DNA of 64,000 nt. Origin: Enterocloster aldenensis. GTDB lineage: Bacteria > Bacillota > Clostridia > Lachnospirales > Lachnospiraceae. Within the stretch, counting starts at the first letter, position 1, and each line of letters begins with the position of its first letter. A program made the position numbers and the translations under genes. This document shows, piece by piece, positions 42,928 through 52,900 of this stretch. Below the pieces are notes generated by a model. That model was not told the origin of the DNA, did not search any database, and worked only from the letters and a program-made list of their open reading frames with translations. The stretch spans positions 124,001 to 188,000 of the forward strand of contig NZ_QVEX01000006.1 in assembly GCF_003434055.1 (NCBI RefSeq). Direction: 5' to 3'.

Positions 42928-44622
42928 CTATTCGCCCTGGAGCGCATCAAATCCCTGCTCTCCCGTCCGCACCTTAATCACGTTCTCAACATCGTATACG
43001 AAAATCTTGCCATCTCCGATATTTCCCGTATAAAGAGCTTTCTTGGCAGTTTCAACCACCTGATCCACGGGAACCTTGCTGACAACCACTTCCAGCTTTA
43101 TCTTTGGCAGCAAGGCCACCTCCTCCACCTGAACACCCCTGTAATAATTCATATGGCCTTTCTGGGTGCCGCATCCCATGACCTGGGTCACCGTCATTCC
43201 GGTGACGCCCAACTCCGACAGGGCATCCTTAAGTGAAATGAATCTGGCCTGGTTAAACACCATCACAATCTTGGTCAGCTTTGTTTTTGCAGGCACTGGT
43301 TCAGAGTCAGGGAAATGTTCCACTGTAATAGCCTTTTCAACAGACACATCACCTTTTCCTTCTTCCGTTGTCTTACCCATGAATACCATTGGCATGAAGT
43401 CTGCATAAGAACTGGAAAGATTGTGTTCGGTTGCATCCAGCCCCTTTGTCTCCTCTTCCCAGCTGGCGCGAAGCCCAATGGTCTTTTTCAGCACGGTAAA
43501 GGTAAAGGTCATGGTAACTGCCACCCAGACAATCACCGCCGCCACGCCAATCAGCTGTACACCCAGGAAATGAAAGCCTCCCCCGTACGCCAGGCCGCCG
43601 TCCGCTGCAAACACCCCGGTCAGCAGGGTACCTGCCGCGCCGCACATCCCATGGACCCCGATGGCGCCAACCGGGTCGTCAATCCTGCACACCTTATCAA
43701 TGAACTCTATGCCGGATACAACCACAAAAGCAGCAATCAGACCGATAAAGAACGCGCCGGCCGGCGTTACCAGGTCACAGCCGGCTGTGATGGCTACCAG
43801 TCCTGCCAGTGAACCGTTCAGTGTCATGGATATGTCCGGCTTCTTATAGCGCAGCCAGGTGATGATCATGGTTGCGACGGTTGCGGTTGCGGCAGCCAGG
43901 TTGGTTGTCACGAAAATAGTTCCGGCTGAATAAACAGATGCGTCACTATCCATGGATACGGTGGAACAGCCGTTAAACCCAAACCAGCAGAACCAGAGGA
44001 TGAACACGCCCAGGGCACCGAGTGTAAGGCTGTGGCCCAGGATGGCTTTGGGCTTTCCGTCTTTATCATATTTTCCCATACGGGGACCAAGAATCTTGGC
44101 TCCCACCAGCGCGGCCACGCCGCCGCACATATGGACTGCGGTTGAACCTGCGAAATCATGGAAGCCCATCTGGGCCAGCCAGCCTCCGCCCCAGATCCAG
44201 TGTCCGGATATAGGATATACAACCGCGCTGATGACTGCGCTGTAGATGCAGTATGATATGAATTTGGTGCGCTCTGCCATTGCACCTGAAACAATGGTTG
44301 CTGCCGTTGCACAGAAAACCGTCTGGAAAATCAGGAAAGCCGGAAGAGGGACCCCTGCAGGAAGGATGCCGCTGTAGTCCCCCCTTACCAAGGGGTCAAA
44401 TCCTCCAAAAAAGGCGCCCGCGCCGCCAAACATGATGCCAAATCCCGTAAGCCAGAACAGCGGGGTGCCGATGGCAAAATCCATCAGGTTCTTCATGATG
44501 ATGTTGCCTGCATTCTTAGCTCTTGTAAAGCCGGTCTCTACCATGGCAAAACCTGCCTGCATGAAGAATACAAGGGCTGCGCCCAGCAGGACCCAGATTG
44601 TGTTTACAGCTGAAAATTCCAT
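42928..44622 (-). CDS. amt: Ammonium transporter fused to a PII domain
   Basis: 564 residues. Residues about 1-410 are Amt with eleven helices; the pore histidines are in AGSTAVHMCGGVAALVG and AIGVHGMCGAAGTLLTG. Residues about 445-555 are a PII (GlnB/GlnK) domain: TKIVMVFNQARFISLKDAL, MGCGTQKGHMNYYRGV, TGNIGDGKIFVYDVENVIKVRTGEQ. In the T-loop the sequence RGVQVEEVALLPK lacks the tyrosine that is uridylylated in enterobacteria. The PII part probably gates the transporter in cis. I start at ATG 44622 after AAGGAGG. A long hairpin-bearing leader precedes it. Confidence 0.95.
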   Translation of the reverse strand: MEFSAVNTIWVLLGAALVFFMQAGFAMVETGFTRAKNAGNIIMKNLMDFAIGTPLFWLTGFGIMFGGAGAFFGGFDPLVRGDYSGILPAGVPLPAFLIFQTVFCATAATIVSGAMAERTKFISYCIYSAVISAVVYPISGHWIWGGGWLAQMGFHDFAGSTAVHMCGGVAALVGAKILGPRMGKYDKDGKPKAILGHSLTLGALGVFILWFCWFGFNGCSTVSMDSDASVYSAGTIFVTTNLAAATATVATMIITWLRYKKPDISMTLNGSLAGLVAITAGCDLVTPAGAFFIGLIAAFVVVSGIEFIDKVCRIDDPVGAIGVHGMCGAAGTLLTGVFAADGGLAYGGGFHFLGVQLIGVAAVIVWVAVTMTFTFTVLKKTIGLRASWEEETKGLDATEHNLSSSYADFMPMVFMGKTTEEGKGDVSVEKAITVEHFPDSEPVPAKTKLTKIVMVFNQARFISLKDALSELGVTGMTVTQVMGCGTQKGHMNYYRGVQVEEVALLPKIKLEVVVSKVPVDQVVETAKKALYTGNIGDGKIFVYDVENVIKVRTGEQGFDALQGE

Positions 44623-44670
44623 ATAATGTTCCTCCTTATGTTTGATGATGGGGATGTCTGGAATACAAAA

Positions 44671-44710
44671 GGGTGTATTGCCGCCGGTACCTGACGATTG
44701 CAATACACCC
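44671..44710 (-). promoter_or_regulatory. Terminator-like hairpin 2 in the amt leader
   Basis: On the minus strand GGGTGTATTG pairs with CAATACACCC and is followed by TTTTGT, 45 nt before the amt start codon region. It may act as an attenuator. Confidence 0.6.
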
Positions 44711-44743
44711 CTTTGTGCAGCCTGTTACTCACGTAAGAACAGA

Positions 44744-44774
44744 AAAAGCGCCGGACGTAAGCACCGGCGCTTTT
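44744..44774 (-). promoter_or_regulatory. Terminator-like hairpin 1 in the amt leader
   Basis: On the minus strand AAGCGCCGG pairs with CCGGCGCTT, 9-nt loop, followed by TTTCT. It stands about 10 nt after the -10 box region of the amt promoter, so it cannot be the terminator of an upstream gene only. Confidence 0.65.
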
Positions 44775-44786
44775 CTTATGTGGCTT

Positions 44787-44815
44787 ATTATAGTATTCCA
44801 TGTTTTAAAAGTCAA
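44787..44815 (-). promoter_or_regulatory. Promoter of amt
   Basis: TTGACT (44815-44810), 17-nt spacer, TATAAT (44792-44787). The leader to the ATG is about 155-160 nt. Confidence 0.8.
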
Positions 44816-44919
44816 CCATTAATTACCAGTTTGTTAATAAATCATAAAATTCCTATAAAATATATCCTATTTTCAGCAAAACGCAGAAATCAGATACACA
44901 GAAACCAGACACGCGGAAA

Positions 44920-45213
44920 TCATCTTCTGCTCACTGCCTTCCAGCGGCCGGCCTGGGACACGAACTGTTCATTCAGCCAGTCCACGCCTTTGGCAATCCC
45001 ATCCGCATCAAATTCCAGGAGGATTTTTTCTTTTTCCTCTTCCGGGGTGGCGTCGTATCCATATGGTTCCGGCCACACGCAGACCCCCAGCTTAGGTTTT
45101 TCCTCACCTTCCGCTTCTGTTTTTTCCATCCGGAAACGCATTCCCTGATAGCTGCCCGTAAACTTTTCCTTTTTCAGGAAATTAATAGGCATGAAATCTT
45201 TCAATTCCAACAT
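44920..45213 (-). CDS. Small uncharacterised protein
   Basis: 97 residues, not recognised. It begins MLELKDFMPINFLKKEKFTG and has a charged middle (EKTEAEGEEKPKLGVCVWPEPYGYD) and a helix-like end (GIAKGVDWLNEQFVSQAGRW). No membrane segment or signal peptide. The amino-acid composition, an AGGTGT ribosome site and the lipoprotein neighbour 32 nt upstream on the same strand support a real gene. Confidence 0.7.
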   Translation of the reverse strand: MLELKDFMPINFLKKEKFTGSYQGMRFRMEKTEAEGEEKPKLGVCVWPEPYGYDATPEEEKEKILLEFDADGIAKGVDWLNEQFVSQAGRWKAVSRR

Positions 45214-45245
45214 ATAACACACCTGCCTGTCTGAAGTAATCGGGA

Positions 45246-45815
45246 TTATTTCTCATTCTCACCCAGTTCTGCCAAGGTGACTGCCAGACTGCTGATCTCC
45301 CCGTCCTCCACCTGGCTGGCCGTGTACAGGGTATATTTGGTACTGCCCCATTCCCAGGCAGCCAGGCGTCCGCCGCTTTCCGTGGTCTTAATCTGTATCT
45401 CAGCCACCTGTCCGCCGCTGCCCGCTGTCTCGTTTATGACGCCGTCTTTGAAACGCTCAAATATTCCCGCAAAATCCTCTGCCGTATCAGATGCACGGTA
45501 GGTATACCCTATATCATTGAAGGTGAAATGAATATCAGCCACCTCTCCATTAATAATAAAATAGGAGGAATCCACTGCTTCTTCTGGCAGCACCATATGA
45601 ACCCCGATTTTCTCAAAGGCAAGGACATCATCCACCTCTTCCATGGGGTTGGGCATGCCCGGATTCCCAGTGGATTCCTCAGCCTTGGCGGATGTTTCAG
45701 CAGGTGTGGCTGCACTTGGCGCAGGTTCCTTTCCCCCACACCCGCCAATCATGCACGCTGTCAGGGCTGCTGTGAGCAGGACTGCCCATTTACCGGTCTT
45801 CCTATAAAAATCCAT
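45246..45815 (-). CDS. Putative lipoprotein of unknown function
   Basis: 189 residues. A lipobox (ACMIGGCGG) follows a hydrophobic signal segment, so the mature protein is expected on the outer face of the membrane. A low-complexity linker (PAPSAATPAETSAKAEEST) precedes a soluble domain of unknown fold (VHMVLPEEAVDSSYFII, ADIHFTFNDIGYTYRAS, WEWGSTKYTLYTASQ). I start at ATG 45815; an ATG two codons earlier is also possible. Its upstream region is occupied by a large inverted-repeat element. Confidence 0.75.
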   Translation of the reverse strand: MDFYRKTGKWAVLLTAALTACMIGGCGGKEPAPSAATPAETSAKAEESTGNPGMPNPMEEVDDVLAFEKIGVHMVLPEEAVDSSYFIINGEVADIHFTFNDIGYTYRASDTAEDFAGIFERFKDGVINETAGSGGQVAEIQIKTTESGGRLAAWEWGSTKYTLYTASQVEDGEISSLAVTLAELGENEK

Positions 45816-45851
45816 ATACATTTCTCCCTTCCATGCAAACTTAACCGCGTT

Positions 45852-46017
45852 CCAGAGTGTGCCTGAAAATTGCTTTCCGTCAGATGTGCGTCCCACTTTG
45901 TGGGAGATTTGGCCCAAATGAGCGCGGCGTAGCGGGCTACGTTAAGTGAATTTGGGCTAAATATACCGCGAAGTGGGACGTGCAGATGGCGGGAATGAAT
46001 TTTCATACACGCTCTAG
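45852..46017. repeat. MITE-like inverted-repeat element, full form
   Basis: 166 bp. Terminal repeats: CCAGAGTGTGCCTGAAAAT (left) and, on the minus strand, CTAGAGCGTGTATGAAAAT (right). Moving inwards, CGTCCCACTTTG matches CGTCCCACTTCG on the other arm, then ATTTGGCCCAAAT faces ATTTGGGCTAAAT, and GTAGC faces GCTAC at the centre, so nearly the whole element folds as one hairpin. It has no ORF. It occupies the 187-nt gap between the lipoprotein gene and the ClC gene, and its right end provides the last codons and stop (TGA 46003-46005) of the ClC gene. Confidence 0.85.
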
Positions 46018-47583
46018 CCCAACTGTCTCACAATACTCCTGAAGGGTCCGGTGCAGCTGGCCTTCTGAAGTCCCGTCACACAATACGACTATCTTATCCC
46101 CGGCCCGCAGGATTGTATCCCCCCGCGGTACGAACTCAGCATCGCCACGCATCAGGGAAACCACCAGACAGGTCCTGGGCCACGCAATGGCAGCCACCTT
46201 TTGTCCCTCGGCAGCGCTCCCGTGATAAATCATCCCTTCCACCAGTACCTTTTCCCCTGTGAGCGTGGCCTTATTATCCGGGTTCTGTTTGGCCAGCAGA
46301 CGGTGCAGCAGCTGGTCGTATACAGGCGCACAGCGCAGCATATCCGGCACCAGATAGGCTGCCAGGGATACCATGGACAGGGTCAGCAGATGGGAGAAGG
46401 AACCGGACATCTCACTAATCAGGATGATTCCCGTAATGGGGGCCCGCACAATGGCTGAGAAATACCCGGCCATGCCAAGTATGATAAAGTTGACCAGAAG
46501 CCCTGAAAGCGATGGGCTTATCAGTTCTGCCACACGGTAATAGATACTCCCGATGATGGCCCCCAGCACCAGCAGCGGCAGGAATATGCCGCCCGGCGCC
46601 CCGGAACCGAAGCTGACCATGGAAAAGCAGAATTTGACCACCAACAGCAGGCAAAGGGAACCAAGTACAAAATCACCGGCAGACATCTCTTCCACCAGCG
46701 CATGCCCCCCGCCCAGCACGCCGCGGTACAAAAAGCCGAACACACCCGCAAACATGAATGGAATCAGCACCCGTACCACGGGCCAGGGAATCTTCCCGTA
46801 CAGGTCCTGGGTCTTTGACAGGACCGTGTTGTACACCACTCCCATGGTCCCGATCAGCACGCCCAGAAGAAGCACGTGCCCGTATGTGTTCAGGGGCATC
46901 ATATGAGTGATGGTAAAGGTAAAGACCGGCTTCAGGCCGAATACATTCCTGGAGACAAAGTCTGAAGTAATGGACGCTGCCATGGAAGATAAAAGCAGTT
47001 CCGGTGAAAAGTGCTTATGTACTTCCTCCAGGGAGAACAGGATACCCGCAATGGGCGCGTTAAAGGCAGCCGAAAGGCCGGCGCTGGCCCCGCAGGTAAT
47101 GAGCAGCTTTTCCTCGGTCTTGACACGCCTGGTCAGTCTGGAAAATCCCTTGGCAGCCATGGCTCCCAGCTGGATGCTGGGGCCCTCCCGTCCCAGTGAG
47201 AGACCGCATCCCAGGGACAGGATGCCGCCGCCCAGCTTGGCAATCAGCACCCGCCACCAGCACTCGTCAATCTCCCCAATGATTTCGCCTTCCACCTGCG
47301 GTATACCGCTTCCCGAAATCAATGAATCCCATTTAAGCAGACCGGCCACTGCAAAGGCTGCCGCTGCCAGGATGAGGAACCAAACGGGAATAAACCAGGT
47401 GTTGGCCTTTCCATAATCCAATATGGTATTTAAGAGAGTATCCGCATATCCAATCAGATACCTGAACGCCACTACCACGGCGCCCGCAATGGCTCCAACC
47501 GCAACTCCTTCCAAAATCAATTCATAACGAAAACTCCGGTACCGGTTAATAGTGTGGGTAACCGTATGTTGTTCCGGCTGCAT
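46003..47583 (-). CDS. ClC-family chloride channel/transporter with TrkA-C domain
   Basis: 526 residues, about ten or more membrane helices. Selectivity-filter motifs are present: GSGIPQVEGEI, GREGPSIQLGAMA (gating glutamate) and GSGAPGGIFLPLLVLGA. The cytosolic C-terminus (about 445-515) looks like a TrkA-C/RCK domain (VSLMRGDAEFVPRGDTILRAGDKIVVLC). The gating glutamate suggests an H+/Cl- or F- exchanger type; fluoride-type ClC proteins differ in the filter. Start ATG 47583 after GGGGGG. The last four residues LERV come from the inverted-repeat element. It follows ilvA by 35 nt. Confidence 0.93.
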   Translation of the reverse strand: MQPEQHTVTHTINRYRSFRYELILEGVAVGAIAGAVVVAFRYLIGYADTLLNTILDYGKANTWFIPVWFLILAAAAFAVAGLLKWDSLISGSGIPQVEGEIIGEIDECWWRVLIAKLGGGILSLGCGLSLGREGPSIQLGAMAAKGFSRLTRRVKTEEKLLITCGASAGLSAAFNAPIAGILFSLEEVHKHFSPELLLSSMAASITSDFVSRNVFGLKPVFTFTITHMMPLNTYGHVLLLGVLIGTMGVVYNTVLSKTQDLYGKIPWPVVRVLIPFMFAGVFGFLYRGVLGGGHALVEEMSAGDFVLGSLCLLLVVKFCFSMVSFGSGAPGGIFLPLLVLGAIIGSIYYRVAELISPSLSGLLVNFIILGMAGYFSAIVRAPITGIILISEMSGSFSHLLTLSMVSLAAYLVPDMLRCAPVYDQLLHRLLAKQNPDNKATLTGEKVLVEGMIYHGSAAEGQKVAAIAWPRTCLVVSLMRGDAEFVPRGDTILRAGDKIVVLCDGTSEGQLHRTLQEYCETVGLERV

Positions 47584-47618
47584 AATATTTCCCCCCTGTA
47601 TATCCGTCCTGAAATCAA

Positions 47619-48851
47619 TCACATCTCGCTGTATGTGCCTTTAAATTTAACCAGCTTCGGACGGTAGCCTGCGCCTGTAAGGGCAGCCACAATCTGATTC
47701 TTGTGCTCCGTGCCGAAGGCCTCCAGGGTAATGCGCAGCTCCACGGCAGCGTTCCTGTTTATGCTGATGAACTGGTTATGTTCCAGCTTGATGATGTTGC
47801 CCTGTTCCTTGGCAAGCAGGGCAGAAACCCTTGCCAGCTCACCCGGCTTATCCGGAAGCAGCACCGATACGGTGAATACACGGTCCCTCTGGATCAGGCC
47901 GTGCTGTACAATGGAGGACATGGTGATGACGTCCATGTTGCCGCCGCTTAAGATGGAGACAATCTTCTTTTTCTGGACATCCATATGTTTAAGGGCAGCC
48001 ACGGTAAGAAGCCCCGAGTTCTCAACTATCATCTTATGGTTCTCAACCATGTCGAGGAAGGCCACAATCAGTTCGCTGTCATCAATGGTGATGATATCAT
48101 CCACATTTTCCTGGATATAAGGGAACAGCTTTTCACCCGGCCGTTTGACCGCTGTGCCGTCCGCAATGGTATTGACCTCGGAAAGCGTGGTCACCTGTCC
48201 CTGGCGCAGGGACTCCTGCATGCAATTGGCACCGGCGGGCTCCACACCGATAATCTTAATCTTGGGGTTCAGAAGCTTGGCCAGGGTGGACACGCCCGTG
48301 CACAGACCGCCTCCGCCAATGGGTACTAATATGTAATCCACGGTGGGCAGTTCTTTTATGATTTCCATGGCAATGGTGCCCTGTCCCGTGGCAACGGCCA
48401 GGTCATCAAACGGATGCACAAAGGTCAGGCCCTGCTCATCTGCCAGCTTATATGCATAGTCGCAAGCTTCATCAAACACATCCCCTTCCAGGACCACCTC
48501 CGCGCCGTAGCTCTTGGTGCGGTTTACCTTCATGAGGGGGGTTGTGGTAGGCATCACCACCGTTGCCTTGACGCCGGCCAGCTTGGCCGCGTATGCAACA
48601 CCCTGCGCGTGGTTGCCGGCTGAGGCGGTAATCAGGCCCTTGGCCTTCTCATCCCCGCTCAGGGTACTGATTTTATAATAAGCGCCCCTAACCTTGTATG
48701 CGCCGGTATACTGCATGTTTTCCGGCTTAAAGTATACCTTATTGCCGGTCTGGGATGAAAAATATTCACTGTATACAAGCTTTGTTTCTGTCGTCACTTC
48801 CCTTACAAGGTCGGACGCCTCCTCAAATTTCTCTAATGTCAGTTCTTCCAT
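47619..48851 (-). CDS. ilvA: Threonine ammonia-lyase
   Basis: PLP enzyme that deaminates threonine to 2-oxobutyrate. 410 residues; PLP lysine in YTGAYKVRGAYYK, then SAGNHAQGVAYAAKL, the phosphate loop VPIGGGGLCTG, and a C-terminal ACT domain (RVFTVSVLLPDKPGELARVS). The single ACT-like domain and length fit the catabolic/TdcB-like or YgeX-type short form rather than the two-ACT biosynthetic IlvA. No other branched-chain gene is near. No T-box is seen in the short upstream space. Confidence 0.94.
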   Translation of the reverse strand: MEELTLEKFEEASDLVREVTTETKLVYSEYFSSQTGNKVYFKPENMQYTGAYKVRGAYYKISTLSGDEKAKGLITASAGNHAQGVAYAAKLAGVKATVVMPTTTPLMKVNRTKSYGAEVVLEGDVFDEACDYAYKLADEQGLTFVHPFDDLAVATGQGTIAMEIIKELPTVDYILVPIGGGGLCTGVSTLAKLLNPKIKIIGVEPAGANCMQESLRQGQVTTLSEVNTIADGTAVKRPGEKLFPYIQENVDDIITIDDSELIVAFLDMVENHKMIVENSGLLTVAALKHMDVQKKKIVSILSGGNMDVITMSSIVQHGLIQRDRVFTVSVLLPDKPGELARVSALLAKEQGNIIKLEHNQFISINRNAAVELRITLEAFGTEHKNQIVAALTGAGYRPKLVKFKGTYSEM

Positions 48852-48965
48852 AATCAGTCCTTCTTTCCCTTAGTACCTGTTGCTGTGCCCCTGCCCAGTG
48901 CCGTACCAGTAATACCCTTTACTATATCACGTCAATTCATTAAATTCAAGGTTGATTGGGCACCA

Positions 48966-49910
48966 TTACCCTGCTGTCTTCTTCTGTACGTTAAAAAGTG
49001 CATTGACAAAATCATCCGCATTGAACTTCTGCAGGTCATCAATCTGCTCGCCAATCCCGATGTATTTGACCGGAAGCCCCAGTTCGGACTGGATGGCAAC
49101 CGCAATCCCGCCCTTGGCCGTACCGTCCAGCTTGGTCAGTATGATGCCTGTGATATCAGCCACATCCATGAACTGGCGCGCCTGTGCCAGTGCGTTCTGT
49201 CCTGTGGTGCCGTCCAGGACCACCAGCGTCTCCCTGTACGCATCGGGATATTCCTTGTCAATGATCCGGTTGATTTTCTTAAGCTCCTCCATCAGGTTCT
49301 TCTTATTATGGAGCCGTCCCGCCGTGTCGCAGATCAGCACATCTGCCTTCCTTGATTTGGCGGCAGCCACCGCGTCATAGATGACAGCTGCCGGGTCAGA
49401 GCCTTCCTGCTGGGCAATGATATCCACACCGGCCCGGCCGGCCCATTCGGTCAGCTGTTCAATGGCAGCCGCGCGGAAGGTATCCGCCGCAGCCAGGATT
49501 ACCTTATGTCCCGAATCCTTAAGCTGTCCGGCCAGCTTGCCCACGGACGTGGTCTTGCCCACCCCGTTGACGCCGATGACCAGGACCACGGACTTCCTAT
49601 GTTCAAACTCATAGGCGTTCTCACCCAGGTCCATCTGCTGCTTAATGCTGCTGATCAGAAGCTCCTTGCATTCCTCCGGCTCCTTAATATGCTGTTCCTT
49701 TACCTTGGCCCTCAGATCCTCCACAATGGACATGGTGGTCTGGATGCCCAGGTCGCCCATAATCAGGGTTTCTTCTATCTCCTCATAGAAATCGTCATCA
49801 ATGGCGGAAAATCCGCTGAAGATGGAATCAATTCCCGATACGATATTGTTGCGGGTCTTGGCAAGCCCTTCTACCAGCCGTCCGAAAAACCCCTTTTTTC
49901 CCTCAGCCAT
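48966..49910 (-). CDS. ftsY: Signal recognition particle receptor FtsY
   Basis: SRP receptor GTPase, 314 residues, lacking the long acidic A domain. The NG domain has [40 protein letters not shown] and [14 protein letters not shown]. It follows smc by 56 nt in the rnc-smc-ftsY order common in Firmicutes. Confidence 0.97.
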   Translation of the reverse strand: MAEGKKGFFGRLVEGLAKTRNNIVSGIDSIFSGFSAIDDDFYEEIEETLIMGDLGIQTTMSIVEDLRAKVKEQHIKEPEECKELLISSIKQQMDLGENAYEFEHRKSVVLVIGVNGVGKTTSVGKLAGQLKDSGHKVILAAADTFRAAAIEQLTEWAGRAGVDIIAQQEGSDPAAVIYDAVAAAKSRKADVLICDTAGRLHNKKNLMEELKKINRIIDKEYPDAYRETLVVLDGTTGQNALAQARQFMDVADITGIILTKLDGTAKGGIAVAIQSELGLPVKYIGIGEQIDDLQKFNADDFVNALFNVQKKTAG

Positions 49911-49966
49911 AACCTTTACTCCTTATCTGTCATATCAATTTATCAATAATCATATCATATTCCGTT

Positions 49967-52900
49967 TTAATTTTCCAGGTCATCTGCAATCAGGTTCACG
50001 GAAACCAGGGTGGACACGCCCTTTTCCTGCATGGTGATCCCGTACAGGCGGTCGGCCGCCATCATGGTACCCCTTCTGTGGGTGATGACAATGAACTGGG
50101 TATTCTTAATCAGCTTATGCAGATATCCGGCAAACCGGTCCACGTTGGAGTCATCCAGCGCAGCCTCAATCTCGTCCAGAAGACAGAAGGGCGAGGGTTT
50201 CAGGTTCTGTATTGCAAACAGCAGCGATATGGCTGTCAGGGCCTTCTCGCCGCCGGACAGCTGCATCATGTTCTGCAGTTTCTTGCCCGGGGGCTGTGCA
50301 ATGATCTGGATGCCTGCTTCCAGGATATCCTCATCCTCCATCAGTTCCAGTGTTCCCCGGCCGCCGCCGAACAATTCCCTGAATACTTTGTCAAATTCAG
50401 CGCGGATTTCAGCAAACTTTTCCTGGAACTGGCGGCGCATCCCCATATCCAGCTCCTCGATGATTTTCTCCAGTTCGGCCTGGGCCTGTGTCAGGTCCTC
50501 ATACTGTGTCTTCATGAATTCATAGCGCTCAGACACTTCCTTATAGTCCTCAATGGAATTCACATTGATGTTGCCAAGGCCCTTAATCCTGGCCTTCAGC
50601 TCATCAATCCGTTTCCTGACCTGGGGGGCTGACTGGTATTCTTCCTTTTTAAGTTCCAGCGCAGTGGAGAAGGTCATCTCATACTCGGTCCACATGTAGC
50701 TGGTAGATGCTTCCAACTTTTCCTCCAGCTTTTCCTGGCCGGCCTGGACACGGAACATATCCTTATCCAGTTCGGCCAGACGGGCGGTCAGTTCCTCGCG
50801 CCTGGCAAAGAATCCCTTCTGCTCAGATGCCATTGCTTCTTTCCTGGCCGTATGGCCGGCAATCACTGCTTCCAGTTCCTCCATCCTGGTCCGGGCGCAG
50901 GAAATCTGCTCCCGAATCTGTTCAATCTCCTGTTTCTTCCCAAGGATAATCTGTTCCGAACTGCCGCTGCCGGCTTTCAGGGAAAGGAATTCTTCCTCCA
51001 GCTTGCGGATTTCCCCGCGCACACGGATTGTATTTTCCTTGATGAAATCCTGTTTCTGGGTCAGGTTGGCAGTCTCCATCTGAATCGCGGACAGGGCCGC
51101 GGCGGCTGTCTCCCGCTCCTTCTTCGCATCCTCCAGGCAAAGGCTTTTTTCCTCAATCTCCTTGTTGGCCTGGCTGTTCTTAAGTTCCAGACCAAGGGTG
51201 TCATCCTCCAGGACGGAGCGGCTCTGGGCAATCTCCTTAACCTGTTCCTCCAGCTGCCCATGTTCCCTTACAAGATCCCCGGAGGAATCCGCGATTTCAG
51301 CCTTCTTGTCCTCCAGCTGGGAAATGTTCATGCGGATTGTATTTTCCTGTAATGCCAGCTTCTGCAGCCTGGTTTTCAGCTGCTCCAGCTCACCTTTCTT
51401 TTCCTGGGCAAGGCTTTCCTTTAAGGCCAGCTCATTCTGGATTTTCTCTATCTGTACCAGGGCCTTGCTGCAGGTTTCCTCCAGTTCCTCAATCTCCCTG
51501 CGGCGTCCCAGCAGGTTGCTGCTGTTCTTAAAGGCGCCGCCTGTCATGGAACCGCCCGCGCTTAAAAGCTCGCCCTCCAGGGTGACGATGCGCAGGCTGT
51601 ACCTGTACTTCCTTGCAAGGGCAATGGCGTTATCAATGGTATCCACCACCACAACCCGCCCCAGAAGATACCGGGCCAGCCCCTTATACTGTCCGTCCAC
51701 CTGGACCAGGTCATGGGCCAGTCCCAGGACGCCCTTTTCCTTAAGGGCTGCCGGCTGTGAAAAATTCTGGCTTCCATTGATGCTGGTCAGGGGCAGGAAG
51801 GTCGCCCTCCCGTACCGGTTCTTTTTCAGGTATTCAATCAGCTGCTTGGCAGTTGCCTCTGAATCCGTGACAATGTTCTGTATGCTTCCGCCCAGGGCTG
51901 TCTCGATGGCAATCTCGTATTTCTGTTCCGTGGAAATGATATCAGCCACCACCCCATGGATCCCATGGACCCGGTCCCGGACTTCCATGACGCGGCGGAT
52001 GCTGTTGCCGTATCCATCATACCGTTCAGCCAGGTTTTTTAAGGACTCCAGCTTGGTATAGGCCATATGGTATTCCTGCTGTGTATCATTCTGGTTGCGG
52101 TTTAACCGTTTGGCATCGGTTTCCGCCTCTGTCAGGGCGTCCTCCGCTTCCTGGGCCTTAAACTGCCCGTCTTCCAGCTGCTGCCTTACTTCATCCAGGG
52201 CAGCCTGTTCCTTTGCAATCAGTTCATCCTGGACCGATTCATCGCTTTTAAACTTAAGCAGCTTCTGGGTTACCTCACTGCGCCGCAGGTTTATCTGCTC
52301 CAGCATGGTCTCATAGCGCTGCCTGCGCGCTGTAAGGGATGCCTTCTCATTCAGGGACTGGATGATGACGCCCTTGGCTGCCTCGATTGACTCATCCAGG
52401 TTCCGTATAAGCTCATCCTGGCTGTTCAGCCTGGCCTGGGCCTGTTCCTGACGCTCCCTTGCATCGGTGACCTGCGAAACCATCCGGCCATATTCCTCCT
52501 CGTAGGAGGAAAGCTGCCCTTTCCTGACCTCCAGCTCCCCGGTGATGACGGTCCTGCGGCTTTCCAGGTGTTCCTCATTCATCTCCTCGGTATGTATCTG
52601 TTCGTTCAGGACATTGATCCGGCCTTCCAGGCTGCCCTTTGATACGGTCTCCTGGTTCAGTTCCTGGCGGTCTGACGCAATCTGCCCTTCCAGATCGGCA
52701 AGGCCCTGCTCCAGCTTCTCATATTCCTCCTTAAGACGCCCGGATTCCTTCCTGGTGTCCTCCATGTCCCCTGCCAAAAGACTGCGCCGTTTTGCCGCTT
52801 CCTCCAGCTGTCTGCTGATAATGTCCGTATCCATAAGGAACAGGTTGGCGTCGCAGAGCTTCAGTTCCTCTTTTAACTGAAGGTATTCCCTGGCTGCCTT

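Noticed and set aside
44671..44774. Firm call of an ANTAR target in the amt leader
   Set aside because: Paired hexanucleotide loops with the expected A and G positions were not convincing.
48852..48965. T-box leader before ilvA
   Set aside because: The space is too short and has neither a T-box sequence nor a terminator-antiterminator pair.
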